Shown here piece by piece: positions 22,114 to 38,864 of a stretch of DNA of 64,000 bases. A program made the translations under genes and the position numbers. Source of the stretch: Kofleriaceae bacterium (lineage in GTDB: Bacteria; Myxococcota_A; Polyangia; Haliangiales; Haliangiaceae); NCBI GenBank assembly GCA_018057825.1, contig JAGPCY010000005.1:248001-312000 (forward strand). Reading direction: 5' to 3'. The notes beneath the pieces were generated by a model. That model ran no database searches, had not been told where the DNA came from, and was given only the letters and a program-made list of their open reading frames with translations. The stretch's first letter is position 1. Every line of letters begins with the position of its first letter.

Positions 22114-23916
22114 TCAGCGGCCGGGCAGCAAGAACAGCGCCTCGCCCGGCCGCAGGCCGGCCGGCTCGACGCGGTGATCGATCACCAGCGGCAGGCCGCG
22201 CAGCCAGGCCTCGAGGCGGCTGCGCGTCAGGTCGGGCCCGGCGATCGCGACCACGCCGAACCGCTGCGCGAGCTCCGCGCTCTCGCCGGGCTCGAGCTCG
22301 TGCAGGCCCGGCGGTGGCGGGGCGTGCAGCCGCCCGCCCACGATCGTCAGGCCGCGCGGGCGCTGCTCGTCGAGGAGCTCGCCCAGCGGCGCTTCGAGGC
22401 GGGCCCGGCCGCGATCCCACGCCACCAGGCCCAGGGCCGCGACCAGGCCGGCGCCGCAGGCCTCACGCCAGTCGTCGCACAGCGCGGCCAGGCGCGCCAC
22501 CGCGATGCCACCGGCGCCGTCACCGTCGAGCCAGGCGGCGTAGGCCGCAGCCACCAGCGCGGTCGCGCTCGGGCTGAGACGGCCGCGGTGCGCGAGCGGC
22601 GCGAAGGCGGCGAGGACCGTCGGTGGCGGCGCGATCGGCCGGCCGCCGCGGGCCCAGGCGAGGAGCTGGTCGCGCCACGGCGCGCGGCTGTCGGCCGGCG
22701 CGGGCGGCGCGGACGCGGGAGCAGGAGCGGGTGGCGTCGGGTTCGTCGCGACCGGCGCGCTGACGCTCGATGCGCTGGCGACCGGCGCGCTGGCGACCGG
22801 TGCGCTGACGCTCGATGCGCTGGCGACCGGCGCGCTGGCGACCGGTGCGCTGGCGACCGGGGCGCTGGCGACGGGCGCGGTGGCGACCGATGCGCTGGCG
22901 ACGGGCGCGCTGGCGACCGGCGCGCTGGCGGGCGCTGCCTCGGCCCCGACGGTGCGCACCGCAGGCCGAGCGGCGCTCGTGCCCGGGCGCGGCGGCGTCG
23001 CGATCACGCCGGTATCCGGACGCGGCCCGGGTGGCAGTGGCCCCACCGCCGCCGGGGCTGGCGCCGGCTCGGCCAGGGCGGTGGCGATCGCGCCATCGGC
23101 GCCCAGCGCGGTCGCGACCACCCGATCGCCGAGGCGCACGACGACGCGCGCGACCCGATCGGCGCCGACCGCCTGGCCGATGATCGTGCCCGGGCCGGGA
23201 TCGAGCGGTTCGAGCTGCCGCAGCGCCAGGTTGATCGCGACCGGCCGCCCGGCCAGCTCGGCCAGGAGGTACGACGAGCCCGCGCACCCGGTGACGCGGG
23301 TCGGGACGCCGTCGAGGCGCAGCGTCGTCATGCGGCCATCGGACAGCCGGGCGGTGTGGATCATCGGCTGCGGGCCGGTCATCCACAGCGCGCTGCTGCG
23401 CAACGTGACGCCCATCGAGGTGATGTCGGGCGGCACGGTCAGCCCCAGGCGCGCGGTCGGCCGGCGCTGGCTCGGCATCCACAGCTCGGTGCCGCGCGGG
23501 CCGAAGGTCACGAGCTGATCGTCATCGACGCCAACCGCGCGGGTGAAGGTCGCCGGCGGCCGCAGCTCGCCGACCGACAGCGTGCCGTCGACGAGCACCA
23601 GGAGGAAGGCCTCGTCGGCGCGCGCGAACAACGCGGTCGGCCCGGCGGTCGCGAGGAGGCGCGGTCGTCCGGGCAGCTCGAGCGCCGACAGCGGCGCGAG
23701 GCCAGGCACCGTGTAGGCGGTGGCCCGCGCCTGATCGACGTCGTCGGCCAGGACCAGGAGCGCGCTGCCACACGCCACGACCTCGTCGCCATCGACCGAC
23801 GCGGTGGCGATCGGCGCACCCAGGCCGCTGCCGTCGAGCGCGTAGACCGCGAGTCGGCCGGCCTCCAGGGTCGCCACATGGTGGCCATCCGCGCACGCGG
23901 CGAACGAGAGCGCCAT
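22114..23916 (-). CDS. Hypothetical protein with beta-propeller-like N half and Pro/Ala/Ser repeat
   Basis: 600 residues from the ATG at 23916. The first 300 residues consist of repeated short beta segments ([42 protein letters not shown]) of the kind seen in WD/PQQ-like propellers. Then comes a PVASA-type repeat (about residues 345-385, nt 22740-22925) with occasional SSVSA units, and a helical C-terminal domain (about 420-600). No signal peptide. Function unknown. It is convergent with the microcompartment locus, whose last gene ends 8 bp away, and divergent from the cyclophilin. Confidence 0.7.
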   Translation of the reverse strand: MALSFAACADGHHVATLEAGRLAVYALDGSGLGAPIATASVDGDEVVACGSALLVLADDVDQARATAYTVPGLAPLSALELPGRPRLLATAGPTALFARADEAFLLVLVDGTLSVGELRPPATFTRAVGVDDDQLVTFGPRGTELWMPSQRRPTARLGLTVPPDITSMGVTLRSSALWMTGPQPMIHTARLSDGRMTTLRLDGVPTRVTGCAGSSYLLAELAGRPVAINLALRQLEPLDPGPGTIIGQAVGADRVARVVVRLGDRVVATALGADGAIATALAEPAPAPAAVGPLPPGPRPDTGVIATPPRPGTSAARPAVRTVGAEAAPASAPVASAPVASASVATAPVASAPVASAPVASAPVASASSVSAPVASAPVASASSVSAPVATNPTPPAPAPASAPPAPADSRAPWRDQLLAWARGGRPIAPPPTVLAAFAPLAHRGRLSPSATALVAAAYAAWLDGDGAGGIAVARLAALCDDWREACGAGLVAALGLVAWDRGRARLEAPLGELLDEQRPRGLTIVGGRLHAPPPPGLHELEPGESAELAQRFGVVAIAGPDLTRSRLEAWLRGLPLVIDHRVEPAGLRPGEALFLLPGR

Positions 23917-24032
23917 CGCCGGCGATTGTACGCGCCGGTGGTCGCGCCGTCCGGCGCGCCGCCCGGTTTGCGGCGCCGCGCGATGGCCCACCGCGCTTGC
24001 GACCGGCGCGGCGGCGATCCACCATGCCCGCC

Positions 24033-24890
<858 letters not shown>

Positions 24891-24964
24891 GCCGCGGCGC
24901 GCGATCGCGGTGATCGCCAGCACGCCCGCCATGCCGAGGCGGTGTGGTACCGTCGGTCCGCACG

Positions 24965-26401
24965 ATGAGGCACACCGGCATCGCCGCCGCCGCCGCCTTC
25001 GCCCTCGCGGCCGCCCTCGCCGCGAGCGGCGGCTGCGGCACCCGGGCCAACCCCGACTTCTGCTGCAGCGACACGTCGTCGTGTAGCAACAGCGGCACCG
25101 ACGTCGGCATCACGGTCTGCACCGATCCGACCCGGCCGCTGTGCGACGATCTCGGCGACTACGGGCCGCCTCGCACCTGCGTCCCCGACATCGGCGGCGA
25201 GTGCCAGTCGGTGGCCCAGTGCACCAACCCCGATCGGCCGTTCTGCATCGACAACCGCTGTGTCGAGTGCGAGGCCGGCGACGCCAGCGATCGCTGCGAC
25301 AACCCGCTGCCGGCCTGCGATCCCGACACCTACCTGTGCACGCAGTGCACCGGCCCGGCCGACTGCGTCGGCGATCCCGGTGGCGCGGCCTGCGTCGACG
25401 GCGCTTGCGTGGGCTGCGCCGGACCGGCCGACTGCCCGGTCGCCACCGAGCCGGTGTGCGACCCCACGACCGATCGATGCCGCGGCTGCCAGACCGACGC
25501 CGAGTGTGGGACCGACGGCGTGTGCGATCGCGAGGCCGGGAGCTGCGTCGCGGCCGCGCAGATCCTCTACGTCCGGGCCGGCGCCACCGGCACGACCTGC
25601 ACCGCCGCCGCGCCCTGTGGCTCGGTGCGAGTCGCCCTCGACCGCGGGCTCGACCCGGTCACGATCAAGATCGCCGCCGGCACCTACGACGAACCGGACC
25701 TCGTCGTCGCGGCCAACCGGGTCGTCCGCCTGCACGGCGCGGGCATCGACGCCACCACCCTGCGCCCGACCACCAACGATCGTCCGGTGCTCGACGTCAC
25801 CGGCGGCGCGGATCTGATCGTCGACGGGCTGACCGTGGCCAACGCGGTGCGGGCGCCGGCGATCGACTGCGACGGCAACGGCTCGGTCGCCACCCGCCGC
25901 GCCCACCTGCGCGGGTCGAGCGGCGGCGGCCTCCTGGCCAACACCTGCTCGATCGATCTGGTCAACACCCTCATCACCGGCAACGGCAGCGGCACCAGCA
26001 CGTTCGGCGGGGTGGCCCTGGTCGGGCTGGGCACCGCCCAGACCGTGCGCTTCGAGTTCGTGACGATCGCCAACAACACCGCGCCGGGGGCCAACTTCGG
26101 CGGGGTGTCGTGCGCGCTCCTCAATACCCCGGTCGCGATCCGCTCGAGCGTGGTGTGGGGCAACACCGGCGCCGGGCAGATCGGCGGTCACCCCGACTGC
26201 ACCGCCACCCACACCGTGGTGACCGGCGGGTTCCCGGGCACCGGCAACACCGATCTCGATCCGCGCCTCGACCCGGCGACCTTCCGCCTGCGCGACGCCT
26301 CGTCGGCCATCGATCGCGCCGACCCGGCCGCCACCGTCGGCTACGACCTCGACGATCAGCGCCGGCCGGCCATGAAGGACAGCGGCGCCGACGAGCGCTG
26401 A
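24965..26401 (+). CDS. Cys-rich lipoprotein with parallel beta-helix domain
   Basis: 478 residues from the ATG at 24965, with a lipoprotein-like signal ending in SGGCG. Residues about 30-190 contain more than 25 Cys in repeats of the CTDPTRPLC / CIDNRCVEC / CDPTTDRCRGC type, a hallmark of myxobacterial secreted proteins. From about 195 the chain has short repeated strands with Asn/Gly turns (LVDGLTVANAV, NTLITGNGSGTSTFGGV, FEFVTIANNTAPGANFGGV) typical of right-handed parallel beta-helices, ending in a YDLDDQRRPA motif common to such proteins. Likely surface exposed; substrate or partner unknown. Confidence 0.82.
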   Translation: MRHTGIAAAAAFALAAALAASGGCGTRANPDFCCSDTSSCSNSGTDVGITVCTDPTRPLCDDLGDYGPPRTCVPDIGGECQSVAQCTNPDRPFCIDNRCVECEAGDASDRCDNPLPACDPDTYLCTQCTGPADCVGDPGGAACVDGACVGCAGPADCPVATEPVCDPTTDRCRGCQTDAECGTDGVCDREAGSCVAAAQILYVRAGATGTTCTAAAPCGSVRVALDRGLDPVTIKIAAGTYDEPDLVVAANRVVRLHGAGIDATTLRPTTNDRPVLDVTGGADLIVDGLTVANAVRAPAIDCDGNGSVATRRAHLRGSSGGGLLANTCSIDLVNTLITGNGSGTSTFGGVALVGLGTAQTVRFEFVTIANNTAPGANFGGVSCALLNTPVAIRSSVVWGNTGAGQIGGHPDCTATHTVVTGGFPGTGNTDLDPRLDPATFRLRDASSAIDRADPAATVGYDLDDQRRPAMKDSGADER

Positions 26402-26425
26402 CGAGTTCCGGTACAGTCGGCCGGC

Positions 26426-29161
<2,736 letters not shown>

Positions 29162-29263
29162 CAAACTGGCAGTAGCCCCGGCCAGCGCTGCCGCGATGGC
29201 ACACCAACCGGGTCTGGCGGGGCGAGGCGGGACGGAATATCAGTCGCTTATGGTCGGTTAAGG

Positions 29264-30880
<1,617 letters not shown>

Positions 30881-30882
30881 CC

Positions 30883-31836
30883 ATGCAGGACCTGCTCCGC
30901 CGTTACTTCTGGGTCGTGATCGTCTTGGCGATCGTCGGCTCCGCCACCTTCGCCGCCAAGGCCACCAACGCCGTGGTCGAGGGCAAGTTCCTCGGCGACC
31001 CGGCCCGCGGCCCCAAGGTCAAGCCGCCGGCGCCGTCGCCCAGCTCGATCGCCGCGGTCCGCAGCAAGGCCGGCGCCCCGGTGGTCGACCGCAACATGTT
31101 CTGCGCGACCTGCCTGCCGCCGGTCGCGGCCGCGGTCCAGCCGAGCGGCCCGGTCGATCCCAACTACGTCGCGTTGACCTCGCTGCCGCTGTCGCTCATC
31201 GCCACCCACGTCGCCGACGATCGCGATCACGCCGACCCGGCCAACTTCGCGACCATCCTCAACACCGGCACCCAGAAGCAGGGCGCGTACTGGGTCGGCA
31301 CCGACATCCCCGGCGCGGGCAAGGTCCTGGCGGTCAGCTACAAGTACGTCGACTTCCAGAACACCGGCAGCGGCCGCAAGGAGCGCATCTCGATCACCGG
31401 TGAGGCGCCGCCGCCGCCGCCGGTCGCCACCGAGCCGGTCAAGGTCGCGGACGCGCCGCCGGCCGAGGGCGACGACCTGACCGCGGCGATCGACAGCGGC
31501 ATCAAGAAGATCGACGACACCACCTTCGAGATCGATCGCTCGCTGGTCGAGAAGGTCCTGGCCAACCCGGCGGCGGTCATGAAGGGCGCCCGGGTCATGC
31601 CGTCGTCGAAGAACGGCGAGCCCAACGGCTTCAAGCTCTACGCGGTCCGCCCCAACTCGGTCTACGCCAAGCTCGGCTTCTCCAACGGCGACACCATGAA
31701 CGCCATCAACGGCATGCAGCTCAACTCGATGGATCGAGCGATGGAGATCTACGCCAAGGTCCGCGACGCCAGCACGCTCCAGGTCGAGGTCACCCGGCGC
31801 GGCAAGCCGGTGACCCTGAACTACACGATTCGTTAG
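30883..31836 (+). CDS. gspC: Type II secretion system protein C
   Basis: 317 residues with a good GGAGAG site before the ATG at 30883. A short cytoplasmic start and one membrane helix (YFWVVIVLAIVGSATFAA, about 8-26) precede the HR domain with VDRNMFCATCLPP (CxxC is seen in delta-type GspC) and LPLSLIATHV. The C-terminal 100 residues are PDZ-like: GFKLYAVRPNSVYAKLGFSNGDTMNAINGMQLNS. GspC links the inner-membrane platform to the secretin. Two-hairpin elements begin exactly at its stop codon and separate it from gspD. Confidence 0.9.
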   Translation: MQDLLRRYFWVVIVLAIVGSATFAAKATNAVVEGKFLGDPARGPKVKPPAPSPSSIAAVRSKAGAPVVDRNMFCATCLPPVAAAVQPSGPVDPNYVALTSLPLSLIATHVADDRDHADPANFATILNTGTQKQGAYWVGTDIPGAGKVLAVSYKYVDFQNTGSGRKERISITGEAPPPPPVATEPVKVADAPPAEGDDLTAAIDSGIKKIDDTTFEIDRSLVEKVLANPAAVMKGARVMPSSKNGEPNGFKLYAVRPNSVYAKLGFSNGDTMNAINGMQLNSMDRAMEIYAKVRDASTLQVEVTRRGKPVTLNYTIR

Positions 31837-32178
31837 AGAGGGTTTTTCGCAAAAACCCTCCCCCACAAGACGTGGGGCCCCCACTGAGACCCTTAGAGGG
31901 TTTTTCGCAAAAACCCTCCCCCACAAGACGTGGGGCCCCCACCCGAAACGCGAGAACCCGACCCCGTGATCCCTAGAGACTCTTCGCGGAGACCCTGAAG
32001 CGGAACCTGACCCCGAACCGGAACCGGACCCCGAACCGGAACCGGACCCCGAACCGGAACCGGACCCCGACCCCGACCCGGACCCTGACCCGGAACCGGT
32101 CCCCGACCCCGACCCTGACCGCAACGCCTGACGGGATCTGACCTGAGGGCGGTTTTCGACCCGACGAAGTCAAACCTC
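31837..32178 (+). repeat. Two-hairpin elements and hexamer tract between gspC and gspD
   Basis: Two full element copies, 31836-31884 and 31895-31943, the first overlapping the last base of gspC. Stem 1 is GAGGGTTTTT/AAAAACCCTC, loop CGC; stem 2 is CCCCAC/GTGGGG with loop AAGAC, i.e. a different sequence from the 19-kb copies but still paired; CCCCCAC follows. At 31974-31998 lies a diverged remnant, and from 32001 to 32120 there are exactly 20 hexamers (CGGAAC, CGGACC, CCGAAC, CCGACC, CTGACC types). gspD starts at 32179. Confidence 0.95.
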
Positions 32179-34511
32179 ATGAAGCACTCGCCCCGAACCC
32201 TTCGCCTGTGTGCCGCCGTCGTCGCGGTGTTCGTCGCTGCTACGGCGGTGCCGCCATCGGCGGTGGCCCAGCCGGCGCCGGCGGACCCGCTGCCCGGCGA
32301 GGACGCCCAGCTCTACAACTGCGGCAAGGCCCAGAAGTCCTTCGCGGTCACCCTCAAGCCCGAGACCGAGCTGAAGGACCTCTTGACCTGGGCGATGGGG
32401 TTCACCTGCAAGAACTTCATCTACGAGTCGAGCATCCTCCAGCGGTCGAAGAAGCTGACCGTCATCGCGCCCAACAAGATGACGCCGCAGCAGGCCTATC
32501 GCCTGTTCCTGGTCGGGCTGTCGACCATGGGCCTGACCGTGGTGCCCAAGGGCAACGTCCTGCGGATCGTCGAGGCCGCCAACGCCAAGAGCGAGACCGT
32601 GCCGATCTATCGCCGCGGCTCGCCGGCCAACTCCGACGACGTCTCGCGCCTGCTCCTGCGGCCGCAGCACATCGCCCCCGAGGAGCTGTCCAACGCCCTG
32701 GCGGTGGTCAAGTCGAACATCGGCATCATCCAGCCGGTGCCCAAGGCCGGGGTCCTGGTGATCACCGACTACTCGAGCGCGATCCGCGACATGGTCACCT
32801 TGACCCGCGAGCTCGATCGCCCGGCCTCCGGGGAGGGCATCTACACGATCCCGGTCAAGCACGCCGACGCCACCGCGCTGGCCCAGAAGCTGTCCGAGAT
32901 CCTCGGCACCAACCAGGGCCCGGGCATGCCGGGCGGTGGCGGCAAGAGCGCGGGTGGCACCGACAAGGACGCGATCGCGGCCGCGGTGCCGTCGAAGCTC
33001 CTGGCCGACGAGCGGACCAACACGATCATCCTCATGGCCAGCGAGGCCGGCTACCTCCGGGTCCGCGGCCTGGTCGAGCGCCTCGACGTCCCGACCGGCG
33101 GCACTGGCGCCGAGTCCGGCTCGATCCACGTCTACCGCCTCGAGAACGCCAACTCCGAGGAGATGGCCCAGACGCTCAACCAGGCGCTGTCGGGCGCGAG
33201 CTCGAACACCGGGGCCCGGCGCACCACCGGCCCGACCCGGCCCGGCAACGACATCGTCAACGTCAGCGGCGGCTCGTCCTTCGAGGGCCAGGTCCGCATC
33301 ACCCACGACGCCCCGACCAACGCCCTCGTGGTGCTGTCGAGCGGCCGCGACTTCGAGGCTCTGAAGGGCGTGGTCCGCGAGCTCGACGTGCCGCGTCGCC
33401 AGGTCTTCATCGAGGCGGTCATCCTCGAGCTCAACGTCGGCAGCGGCCTCGACCTCGGCTCGAGCTTCCACGGCGGGCTGCCGATCGGCGAGGGCGAGGA
33501 CGGCGTCTTGTTCGGCGGCGTCCAGGGCAGCGACCTCCGGTCCCTCGACCTGACCTCGCTGGCCTCGGCCACCGGCCTGATCGGCGGCCTGATCGGCCCG
33601 GTCCTGCCCAACTCGCAGGAGCTGATCGGCACCACGATCCCGTCCTACGCGATGCTGTTCCAGGCCCTCGCCAAGTCGTCCAACGTCAACGTGCTGTCGA
33701 GCCCCCACGTCCTGGCCACCAACAACGAGGAGGCCGAGATCACCGTCGGCCAGAACATCCCGTACCAGGGCGGCGTCAACTTCGGCGGCTTCGGCCAGGT
33801 GCCGGGCGCGACCTCGAGCTTCGGCCAGCTCTCGATCCAGCGTCAGGACATCGAGCTGTCGATGAAGATCACCCCGATCATCAACGCCAGCGACATGGTC
33901 CGGCTGAAGATCGAGCAGCAGATCCAGGACGTCGGCGACAAGGACCCGACCCTGGGGCCGACCTGGACCAAGCGCAAGATCAAGACCACGGTGGTGGTCC
34001 GCGATCAGCAGAGCGTGGTCATCGGCGGCCTGATCTCGGATCGGGTGTCGTACAGCGAGTCGAAGGTGCCGCTGCTCGGCGACATCCCGGTGCTCGGCTA
34101 CCTGTTCAAGTACACCAAGCGCGACAAGCGCAAGACCAACCTCTTGCTCCTGCTCACGCCCTACGTGGTCCACGACCAGCTCGACCTGCAGGCGATCGTC
34201 GAGCGCAAGACCCGCGAGCGCAACGAGTTCCTGCGGTCGTTCGGCCACCTCGATCGCGCCAAGTTCGACACCCGGATCGACTACCGGCGCAAGCGCGGCC
34301 TGGTCGAGGAGATCAACCGCGCGGTCCAGACCGTCGAGCACGATCGCGACGTTCTCAAGGCCCTGGCGGCCGGCGAGAGCGGCATGCCGTCGGGCCCGAT
34401 CACCTACGACCTGCCGGGCGCGGGCGACGGCTTCGCCGACGACGGCGAGGGCACGACCCCGACCCCGACGCCGACCCCGGCGCCGACCCCGCCGGCCGGA
34501 GGCAAGCAGCC

Positions 34512-34515
<4 letters not shown>
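32179..34515 (+). CDS. gspD: Type II secretion secretin
   Basis: 778 residues with a signal peptide (LCAAVVAVFVAATAVPPSAVA). N0 domain (FIYESSILQRSKKLTVIAPNKM), repeated N1-N3 ring modules (SRLLLRPQHIAPEELSNALAVV; YTIPVKHADATALAQKLSEIL; VYRLENANSEEMAQTLNQAL) and the secretin core with VFIEAVILELNV, LSSPHVLATNNEEAEITVGQNIPY and the closing VPLLGDIPVLGYLFKYTKRDKRKTNLLLLLTPYVV. The C terminus has a helical stretch and a Pro/Thr tail (TPTPTPAPTPP). It forms the outer-membrane exit channel. The stop overlaps the gspE GTG start. Confidence 0.97.
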
Positions 34516-36299
<1,784 letters not shown>

Positions 36300-36309
36300 G
36301 AGCCCGACG

Positions 36310-37557
36310 ATGGCGTTGTATGCGTACAAGGGCATCGGGCCGACCGGCAAGGCGGTGTCGGGCGTCAAGGACGGCGACTCGCCCAAGGGCGTGCGCGCGC
36401 TCCTGCGCAAGGACGGCGTCGTCGTCACCTCGGTCGAGCTGTCCAAGGGCGGCGCCCAGGCCAAGGCCGCCAGCACCGGCAAGGGCCTGTCGAAGGAGGT
36501 CGACCTGGGGGCGATCTTCGGCGGGGTCAAGAAGGCCGACGTCGCCAACTTCACCCGGCAGCTCGCGACGCTCTTGCGCAGCGGCATCGCCCTGGCCGAG
36601 TCGCTCAACACCCTGTTCGAGCAGACCGACAACGTCCGCCTGAAGATCCCGCTGGGCGAGGTCCGGTCCGCGGTCAACGAGGGCTCGGCCTTCGCCGAGG
36701 CCCTGGCCAAGCACCCCAAGATCTTCGACGAGCTGTACATCTCGATGGTCCGCGCCGGTGAGGTCGCCGGCAACCTCGACGAGGTCCTCGAGCGCCTGGC
36801 CGACTTCCTCGACAGCTCGCAGAAGCTGAAGGGCAAGGTCCAGGCGGCGATGGTCTACCCGGTGATCATGATGATCGTCGGCGTCGCGATCATCGCGATC
36901 ATGATGGTCCTGGTGATCCCCGAGATCACCAAGATGTTCCGGTCCCAGGGCAAGACCCTGCCGTGGAACACCCGGCTCCTCATCTGGAGCGCCGACACCC
37001 TGCGCGATCATTTCCTCCTGATCATCCTCGGCTGGGCCGGCGCGATCTGGGGCTTCCGCCGGTGGATCAAGGGCAGCGGCCGGGCCGCCTGGCACCGCTT
37101 CCTCCTGCGGGTGCCGCTGGTCGGCGACCTGTCGCGCAAGATCAACGTCGCCCGCTTCTCGCGCACCCTGTCGACCATGTTGACCGCCGGCGTGCCCATG
37201 CTGCGCGCCCTCGACACCGCCAAGGAGATCCTCGGCAACGTCGTCCTCCGCAAGGCGGTCGACGACGCCAAGCAGGCGGTCACCGAGGGTGAGTCGCTGG
37301 CGGTGACCCTCAAGCGCTCCGGCCAGTTCCCGGCGATGATGACCCACATGGTCGCGGTCGGCGAGCGGGCCGGCAAGCTCGAGGACATGCTCGAGCGGGT
37401 CGCCACCACCTACGAGAACGAGGTCGACATGCGCCTGACCCGGCTGACCGCGCTGCTCGAGCCGCTGATGCTCGTCGGCATGGGTGGCTCGGTGGCCTTC
37501 ATCGTCTTCTCGATCCTGCAACCGATCATGTCGCTGGGGTCGTTTGGCGGCAAGTAG
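36310..37557 (+). CDS. gspF: Type II secretion inner-membrane platform protein F
   Basis: 415 residues with an AGGAG site 6 bases upstream. MALYAYKGIGPTGKAVSG is the usual start; two homologous cytoplasmic domains (ANFTRQLATLLRSGIALAESL ... VRAGEVAGNLDEVLERLADFL and VARFSRTLSTMLTAGVPMLRAL ... VAVGERAGKLEDMLERVATTYENE) are separated by membrane helices (YPVIMMIVGVAIIAIMMVLVI; FLLIILGWAGAIWGF) with a last helix near the C terminus. Rotor-like component of the assembly platform. Confidence 0.97.
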   Translation: MALYAYKGIGPTGKAVSGVKDGDSPKGVRALLRKDGVVVTSVELSKGGAQAKAASTGKGLSKEVDLGAIFGGVKKADVANFTRQLATLLRSGIALAESLNTLFEQTDNVRLKIPLGEVRSAVNEGSAFAEALAKHPKIFDELYISMVRAGEVAGNLDEVLERLADFLDSSQKLKGKVQAAMVYPVIMMIVGVAIIAIMMVLVIPEITKMFRSQGKTLPWNTRLLIWSADTLRDHFLLIILGWAGAIWGFRRWIKGSGRAAWHRFLLRVPLVGDLSRKINVARFSRTLSTMLTAGVPMLRALDTAKEILGNVVLRKAVDDAKQAVTEGESLAVTLKRSGQFPAMMTHMVAVGERAGKLEDMLERVATTYENEVDMRLTRLTALLEPLMLVGMGGSVAFIVFSILQPIMSLGSFGGK

Positions 37558-37592
37558 CCGCCCCCCGGACCGCCACACCTAGGAGATCGTCC

Positions 37593-38033
37593 ATGCTGCG
37601 CCTGTCCCGCCTCCACGCCGTCCTGACCCGTCGCCAGCGCCGCGCTCCCGCCACCGGCCTGCGCGGCATGACCCTGCTCGAGATCATGATCGTCCTCGCC
37701 ATCCTCGCGTTGGTGATGGCGCTGCTCATCGGTCCGCGCATCTTCAAGTCCTTCAACGAGTCGAAGGGCGAGGTCGCGCGCTCGACCGTGCGCAAGCTGG
37801 CCAACGAGGCCTACCCGCAGTGGGCGATGAAGCCGTCCAACTCCGGCAAGTGCCCGACCTTCGCCGACCTGGCCGAGTACATGAACTCCAAGGACGACAA
37901 GGACCCGTTCGGCAACCCCTACGTGATCAAGTGCGGCGGCGACCTGCCGGCCGGCGCCTCGGGCATCGCCGTGATGTCCAGGGGCGAGGACGGCAAGGAA
38001 GGCACCAGCGACGATCTCAAGAGCTGGGAGTAG
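37593..38033 (+). CDS. gspG: Type II secretion major pseudopilin
   Basis: 146 residues. Basic leader of 25 residues ending in LRG, cleaved before Met26; the mature N terminus MTLLEIMIVLAILALVMALL has Glu at +5. The globular part has the GspG signature DPFGNPYVIKC and ends SRGEDGKEGTSDDLKSWE, which fits the calcium site of major pseudopilins. The leader is longer than the usual 6-10 residues; an ATG at 37668 would give a leaderless product, so the upstream start is kept. Prepilin peptidase gene (gspO/pilD) is not in this window. Confidence 0.96.
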   Translation: MLRLSRLHAVLTRRQRRAPATGLRGMTLLEIMIVLAILALVMALLIGPRIFKSFNESKGEVARSTVRKLANEAYPQWAMKPSNSGKCPTFADLAEYMNSKDDKDPFGNPYVIKCGGDLPAGASGIAVMSRGEDGKEGTSDDLKSWE

Positions 38034-38036
38034 GTC

Positions 38037-38864
38037 ATGGCTCGATCTCGCGCTGCCCGGGTCCGCCGTCTCGCCGCAGGTCGCGGCGTGGCCGGCCGCG
38101 GCCTGACCGTGCTCGAGATCATGATCGTGATCGCGATCGTCGGGATGTTGGCCTACCTCGGCTACAGCGGCTTCCGCACGCTGTCGTCGGCGGCGCTGGT
38201 CGAGGACACGAACGATCTGGGCGGGGTCATGCGGCGGGCGCCGGTCCTGGCCCTCGAGGGCGGCGTGCCGGTGCGGATCGTGCTCGACGTCGACCAGCAG
38301 ACCTACTGGGTCGAGGCCTGCGTCGGCGATCCGACCCTGACCCGGTCCGACGAGGAGCAGGCCTCTGACGCCGACACCGTGGCCAAGGAGCTGGCCAAGG
38401 CTCAAGACCGCCTGTCGACCCTGCCGGCCGGCCAGCTCAAGGCCGACACTCCGGAGCAGGCCGCGGCCTTCGCCCAGGCCCTGGCCGGCCAGGCGGTCGG
38501 CGGGCGGATCTGCTACCCGATCGACAAGCTGCCCAGTGAGCTGGCCCAGCTCGGCAAGGTGTGGAGCGGCGACTCGACCGGCCGCGAGCTACGGCGCAAG
38601 CTGCAGACTGGGCGCGACGTGAAGTTCAAGGAGATCTGGGTCCAGCACCTCGAGGACTCGGTGACCTCGGGCCAGGTCAGCATCACGTTCTTCCCGTCGG
38701 GCCGGGCCGAGAAGGCCATCGTCACGCTGGGCGACGGCCGTTCGACCCACTCGATCTACCTCCACGGCCTGACCGCGCGGGTCGAGATCATCGACGGCGC
38801 GCCCCGGGATCCCGAGGACCACCTCATGCGCAACGCCAAGGGCGAAGAGGACGCCGAGCGATGA
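38037..38864 (+). CDS. gspH: Type II secretion minor pseudopilin H
   Basis: 275 residues, longer than the usual 150-190. Leader ends RG (Gly22) before LTVLEIMIVIAIVGML with Glu at +5. The mature part has DLGGVMRRAPVLALEGGVPVRIVLDVDQQTYWVE, matching the GspH beta fold, and an inserted helical region (about 100-145, SDADTVAKELAKAQDRLSTL) before a C-terminal beta part (VSITFFPSGRAEKAIVTLGD). The stop overlaps the next start as ATGA. Confidence 0.9.
   Translation: MARSRAARVRRLAAGRGVAGRGLTVLEIMIVIAIVGMLAYLGYSGFRTLSSAALVEDTNDLGGVMRRAPVLALEGGVPVRIVLDVDQQTYWVEACVGDPTLTRSDEEQASDADTVAKELAKAQDRLSTLPAGQLKADTPEQAAAFAQALAGQAVGGRICYPIDKLPSELAQLGKVWSGDSTGRELRRKLQTGRDVKFKEIWVQHLEDSVTSGQVSITFFPSGRAEKAIVTLGDGRSTHSIYLHGLTARVEIIDGAPRDPEDHLMRNAKGEEDAER

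Noticed and set aside
29198-29216. TGGCAC motif upstream of the T2SS regulator as a sigma-54 promoter
   Set aside because: The -12 half is CCGG where TTGC is expected, so the core GG-N10-GC spacing is not met.
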